Shown: positions 54,482 through 56,886 of the stretch, piece by piece
Position numbering within the stretch: the first letter of the stretch is position 1
Layout of the letters: each line of letters begins with the position of its first letter
From: an uncultured Chlorobiaceae bacterium
Lineage (GTDB): Bacteria; Bacteroidota; Chlorobiia; Chlorobiales; Chlorobiaceae
Assembly (NCBI GenBank): GCA_903836465.1
Contig: CAILRB010000024.1
Coordinates: forward strand, 1-56,886
Direction: 5' to 3'
Length of the DNA: 56,886 bases
Notes under the pieces: generated by a model
Databases searched by the model: none
What the model was told of the DNA's origin: nothing
What the model saw: only the letters and a program-made list of their open reading frames with translations
Position numbers and translations under genes: made by a program

Positions 54482-55039
54482 TTAATCCGATACTTCAGAC
54501 TTGTAACTATTGATCATCTCAACGATTTTATGAGCTGCCTGAACTGGCTCCAGACCCGATATGTCAACCTGGAGGTCTGCCCGCTTGTAACTTTTTCCAA
54601 AGTAAGTGATATCACCCTTTATCTTTCTCAGATACAATTTTTTCTCTTTGAGAGACAATTCTTTCTCGACCGGACGGGAGTCAATGTCGTAGAAGCTGAT
54701 CCTCTCTACAATATTTTCCGGCTTATCAATAACGGCGACCTTGATTCCACTGTTATTCTTCAATGCCTTCAGGTATCCTCCCATCAAACCACTTGGCGGT
54801 AATGCTATAACACTCGCCATGCTCTCAGGGCGATTCAGTAAATGAGTCAGAGCTTTTGCTGCCTCGATCCGATACCCGTGCATATTGAAAAATTTACCCT
54901 GCAGGCGTTCGATGCTGGTTTGAAAAAAGGCTTCAACTTCCACATCGAGATCAAAAAACTTTACGCCAAGCAATTCGGCAATTATTGGGCCGATGGTTGA
55001 TTTGCCGACACAACCCACCCCTGTTAAAAATATTCGCAT
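54482..55039 (-). CDS. Shikimate kinase-like P-loop protein
   Basis: A 185-residue nucleotide kinase-like protein. The P-loop G-V-G-C-V-G-K-S-T is at 7-15 and F-D-L-D at 29-32 matches the shikimate-binding aspartates; Arg57 in Y-R-I-E-A is also conserved. However, the G-G-G element of true shikimate kinases is replaced by A-L-P-P-S-G, and the lid differs. It is therefore probably not the housekeeping AroK but a divergent paralogue phosphorylating another small molecule. A tract of ten G residues lies 3 bases before its start codon in place of a ribosome-binding site. Confidence 0.7.
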   Translation of the reverse strand: MRIFLTGVGCVGKSTIGPIIAELLGVKFFDLDVEVEAFFQTSIERLQGKFFNMHGYRIEAAKALTHLLNRPESMASVIALPPSGLMGGYLKALKNNSGIKVAVIDKPENIVERISFYDIDSRPVEKELSLKEKKLYLRKIKGDITYFGKSYKRADLQVDISGLEPVQAAHKIVEMINSYKSEVSD

Positions 55040-55042
55040 CAG

Positions 55043-55052
55043 CCCCCCCCCC
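55043..55052 (-). promoter_or_regulatory. Poly-G tract (G10) at the ribosome-binding position
   Basis: Ten consecutive G on the minus strand (C on plus), 3 bases before the ATG at 55039. Such homopolymers change length by slippage, which could switch translation or transcription of the kinase-like gene. Confidence 0.55.
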
Positions 55053-55096
55053 GCACTATTGTTGATACTGGTAATTTTTCACCAACCAAAGGTATT

Positions 55097-55741
55097 TCAA
55101 CGTGCCCCCTCTTCAGATAACCCCAACACGACATCTTTCAGCGCGGCATACTCATCAACATACAAATTCTTGCGTCGTTTCCAGACTTGGCTGCGGTTCT
55201 TGCCGTGCTCCACCGCAACGGCCTCGTTGTTTTGATTCCGCATCATGTCAAACAGCAAGCTGGCATCTTCGCTTTTCCAACCGCGAGTCAGAGCAAACAT
55301 GACTTCAAGAAGTTGGCTCAACTGCGAAGCCAAGCGTCGATCAGGAAGTTCAATACGGAAGCGAGACCGTCCCCGGCGCTTGTCCGATAATTCCTCGCGA
55401 GCTGCAGCAAGGCCCGGCCCAAGCATACCGTAAGCGAGTTGAGGGTTTAGCGGTGTCGTAATCTCTCCGTAGTGGACAACGTATCGAAGTTGGGAGCCAA
55501 AATCCCCTCTCAGCCGAACCTCTTCCAACCAAACCAGAACCTTGACGGCATCATGCAAGGTTTTCACTACACCCTGAAACTCGTCGTCAAGCGTGATTGT
55601 CAGAGGCGACAATATCCCCTCAGAGAAGAGCGTGTTCGCCGTGTTTACAAGCCTCTCAAATTCTCCCATGAGTTGCTGAGGCTGAGGCTCTCTGCTCCGA
55701 CTTGCGATAACATCAGCCATGACCACAAAATAGTTGGGCAT
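55097..55741 (-). CDS. SatD-family protein
   Basis: A 214-residue protein, started at the second Met (M-P-N-Y-F-V-V-M-A-D-V-I-A-S-R). The block V-V-M-A-D-V-I-A-S-R, the L-D-D-E-F-Q-G segment, and a C-terminal helix-turn-helix-like region (G-K-N-R-S-Q-V-W-K-R-R-K-N-L) match SatD-family proteins, small proteins of acid-adaptation operons with unknown activity. A poly-A/T-rich region with inverted repeats lies upstream. Its relation to the kinase-like gene downstream, on the same strand with 57 bases between, suggests co-expression. Confidence 0.72.
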   Translation of the reverse strand: MPNYFVVMADVIASRSREPQPQQLMGEFERLVNTANTLFSEGILSPLTITLDDEFQGVVKTLHDAVKVLVWLEEVRLRGDFGSQLRYVVHYGEITTPLNPQLAYGMLGPGLAAAREELSDKRRGRSRFRIELPDRRLASQLSQLLEVMFALTRGWKSEDASLLFDMMRNQNNEAVAVEHGKNRSQVWKRRKNLYVDEYAALKDVVLGLSEEGAR

Positions 55742-55776
55742 GTACACCTCATAGCACTAATTTAAAAAAGCATATT

Positions 55777-55830
55777 TTAGTATCATAATTACTGACACTA
55801 ATATACTCGTTTAATCTTAAATGATACTAA
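55777..55830. promoter_or_regulatory. Inverted repeat upstream of the SatD-like gene
   Basis: ttagtatcat (55777-55786) and its exact complement atgatactaa (55821-55830) are separated by 34 bases, with further actaat words between. A probable repressor-binding region for the SatD-like gene. Confidence 0.5.
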
Positions 55831-55860
55831 TTTACAAAAATGTCAACGACCTGTATGTAA

Positions 55861-56133
55861 CAATCATCAAAGTTTCAAGAGTTCTCCGGTCGGACCGACT
55901 GGCTGAACGCATTGGCACCAAAGATTTCGGTAAGCCCATGCAACTGCTGAAAGGGCAACGAAAGGATGCCGTACTCAAAAAGATGTCTCGCTCCTGCAAA
56001 AAAAGTTATTGCCAATGTACAGCACCGTTAACCTCATCGAAGTACAAGTCTGAAAGAAAGCAAGATTTGTAACTGGTGTGGCAGATATACTTGATGATGG
56101 CTTCCAGTTACACCGTTAGACATTGAAACTTCC
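55861..56133 (+). pseudogene. Decayed second copy of the hipB/hipA junction
   Basis: This stretch matches 52908-53096 with long identical runs. One reading frame gives I-I-K-V-S-R-V-L and then, after compensating frame changes, P-M-Q-L-L-K-G-Q-R-K, and next a start M-Y-S-T-V-N-L-I-E-V, the beginning of a HipA. The HipA frame hits a stop where HipA has Trp. One C is missing relative to the intact copy (agccc for agcccc). It is therefore a fragment of a second hipBA system, inactivated, with its upstream and downstream parts gone. Its repeat pairing with the intact copy could allow recombination. Confidence 0.75.
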
Positions 56134-56464
56134 ACTCCACAACCAGAGCGTCAATGTTGTTCTTGATGAGGACTCTACTGTCAATACCGCATAACACAAT
56201 TTATCTGCGTCGTTTTGCTTTTAAGGAAGCAAGGTATTTAAAAAAAATGAGTTGAGTTTTTTACCCCTCTTAAATGACTTTGCTTTTAAGGAAAAACTCT
56301 ATGCCCAAAATGGAGTATAGCTTCGATACCTGGTGGAAGTTTGTGTGGGATCCGCAAGCTTTATTTTTCCAGCATCTATTGATGCAGCAATGATTTGTGA
56401 TATATTCGGGCTTTTGTTTTCAGGTCTTGATTTTTCATGGGCTTTCTTTTCCTTTACATCGTCC
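56134..56464. other. Gap after the hipBA remnant
   Basis: About 330 bases without a gene I can support. A short word, tttgcttttaagga, occurs twice (about 56213 and 56279), flanking a T-rich stretch. No other feature is evident. Confidence 0.4.
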
Positions 56465-56520
56465 GTATAACACAAAGTTCAGGTGCGCCGTAGAGCGTCA
56501 ACTGCAACTGATGGTTAGGC
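56465..56520 (+). other. attC-like site (integron cassette recombination site, possible)
   Basis: The 56 bases begin gtataac and end gttaggc, the R''- and R'-like boxes of integron attC sites. Inside, gttcag and ctgcaact face each other as L''- and L'-like boxes with one unpaired base, around a short variable centre. The layout resembles attC, but the R'' box is only a partial complement of R'. No integrase is seen in the window. Confidence 0.35.
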
Positions 56521-56538
56521 TTTAAGTTTGCGATTACC

Positions 56539-56748
56539 TTATGGAAAATACCTATAAATTTCCTTTCTGTGCAGAATACGATATATGATTATTTCGTCTT
56601 CTCTTTTTTCATATCCCAATCTGTATTCTCCGAAGCTGATTCTGAAAAAGTCACCCTTTTTCTTTTCTCCTTTTAACTTCACTGGTGTCCGGTTGTTGAA
56701 AAAGTTAACGCCACTTAACGCTTTATAAAATAATGAGTTAAAAGACAT
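56539..56748 (-). pseudogene. RelE-type toxin, apparently 5'-truncated
   Basis: A 69-residue frame whose second half is a clear RelE C-terminus: K-L-K-G, F-F-R-I-S-F-G-E-Y-R-L-G-Y-E, then I-I-I-Y-R-I-L-H-R-K-E-I-Y-R-Y-F-P. The usual first 25-30 residues (a helical N-terminal part) are missing; the frame upstream is closed by a TGA and an IS4-type transposase gene begins 72 bases away on the other strand. Probably cut by that insertion or by decay. No antitoxin is visible within the window. The attC-like site lies just downstream. Confidence 0.6.
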
Positions 56749-56820
56749 TTCTTGCCGTAATCGATTTGAAAAAGCCTGTTATCTTTCATCATTTCATAAC
56801 TCTTCAAAAAGGAATGATTG

Positions 56821-56886
56821 ATGAACACAGGAAAAACAGTTTTTGCTCAGCTTCAGGAACATTTACCTCTTCATCAATTTCGTCGC
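56821..56886 (+). mobile_element. IS4-type transposase gene, 5' end (runs off the window)
   Basis: The first 22 codons (M-N-T-G-K-T-V-F-A-Q-L-Q-E-H-L-P-L-H-Q-F-R-R) match from memory the N-terminal DUF4372 domain of IS4-family transposases. An AAAGGAATG ribosome-site-like element lies upstream. The insertion sequence's left end should be between 56749 and 56820; I cannot define its terminal repeat because the right end is outside the window. Confidence 0.7.

Overview
The window is bacterial chromosome that most resembles a green sulfur bacterium (Chlorobiaceae, Chlorobium/Pelodictyon-like). This is inferred from the gene mix: a monomeric NADP isocitrate dehydrogenase, an ArsA-type ATPase with a C-terminal Hsp20-like domain next to a divergent FabI, class I fructose bisphosphatase, Dxs, and a tail-encoding repeat that I recall from such genomes. 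No rRNA, tRNA or CRISPR array was recognised.

Region 1 (1-3.7 kb) is a defence/toxin-antitoxin island. It holds a ParE-like toxin translationally coupled to a PvuII-type N4-cytosine methyltransferase, the pair bracketed by a perfect 13-bp inverted repeat; a VapBC pair; a two-gene antitoxin-like/DUF2442 pair; and a decayed Abi-family gene. Region 2 (3.7-7.1 kb) is cydDC, a thiol/haem-type ABC exporter.

Region 3 (7.3-22.2 kb, all minus strand) is the most unusual part: a run of 15 same-strand genes, most of them closely spaced. It encodes two outer-membrane barrels, three NTF2/SnoaL-like proteins, three different DJ-1/PfpI proteins, a metallo-beta-lactamase-fold hydrolase, a benzoylformate-decarboxylase-like ThDP enzyme, a VOC (glyoxalase-like) protein, a GlgX-type debranching enzyme, an AGE-type (alpha/alpha)6-barrel protein fused to a STAS domain, a bestrophin-like membrane protein and a flavin reductase. 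I know of no named system with this composition. A carbonyl/aldehyde-handling pathway linked to alpha-glucan use is the most economical guess. Upstream lie a His-rich CDF metal exporter and a prokaryotic pentameric ligand-gated ion channel.

Region 4 (25.1-29.9 kb, plus strand) is a lipid-linked glycan module (PAP2 phosphatase, GT39 transferase, polyprenyl-phosphate-type GT2, AglD-like membrane protein) followed by an outer-membrane barrel. Region 5 (29.9-52.6 kb) is mostly housekeeping: recJ, fbp, a YmdB-type phosphodiesterase, monomeric icd, fabI, an arsA-like gene, aat, a nitroreductase, a glycosyltransferase, a UvrD/PcrA helicase, a GH13 enzyme, yjbQ, dxs, pgpA, pgsA and mutS2.

Region 6 (52.6 kb to the end) is a second accessory island: hipBA behind a palindromic operator, a divergent shikimate-kinase-like gene preceded by a ten-G tract, a SatD-like gene, a decayed second copy of the hipB/hipA junction, an attC-like site, a RelE-type toxin that looks 5'-truncated, and the first 22 codons of an IS4-type transposase running off the edge.
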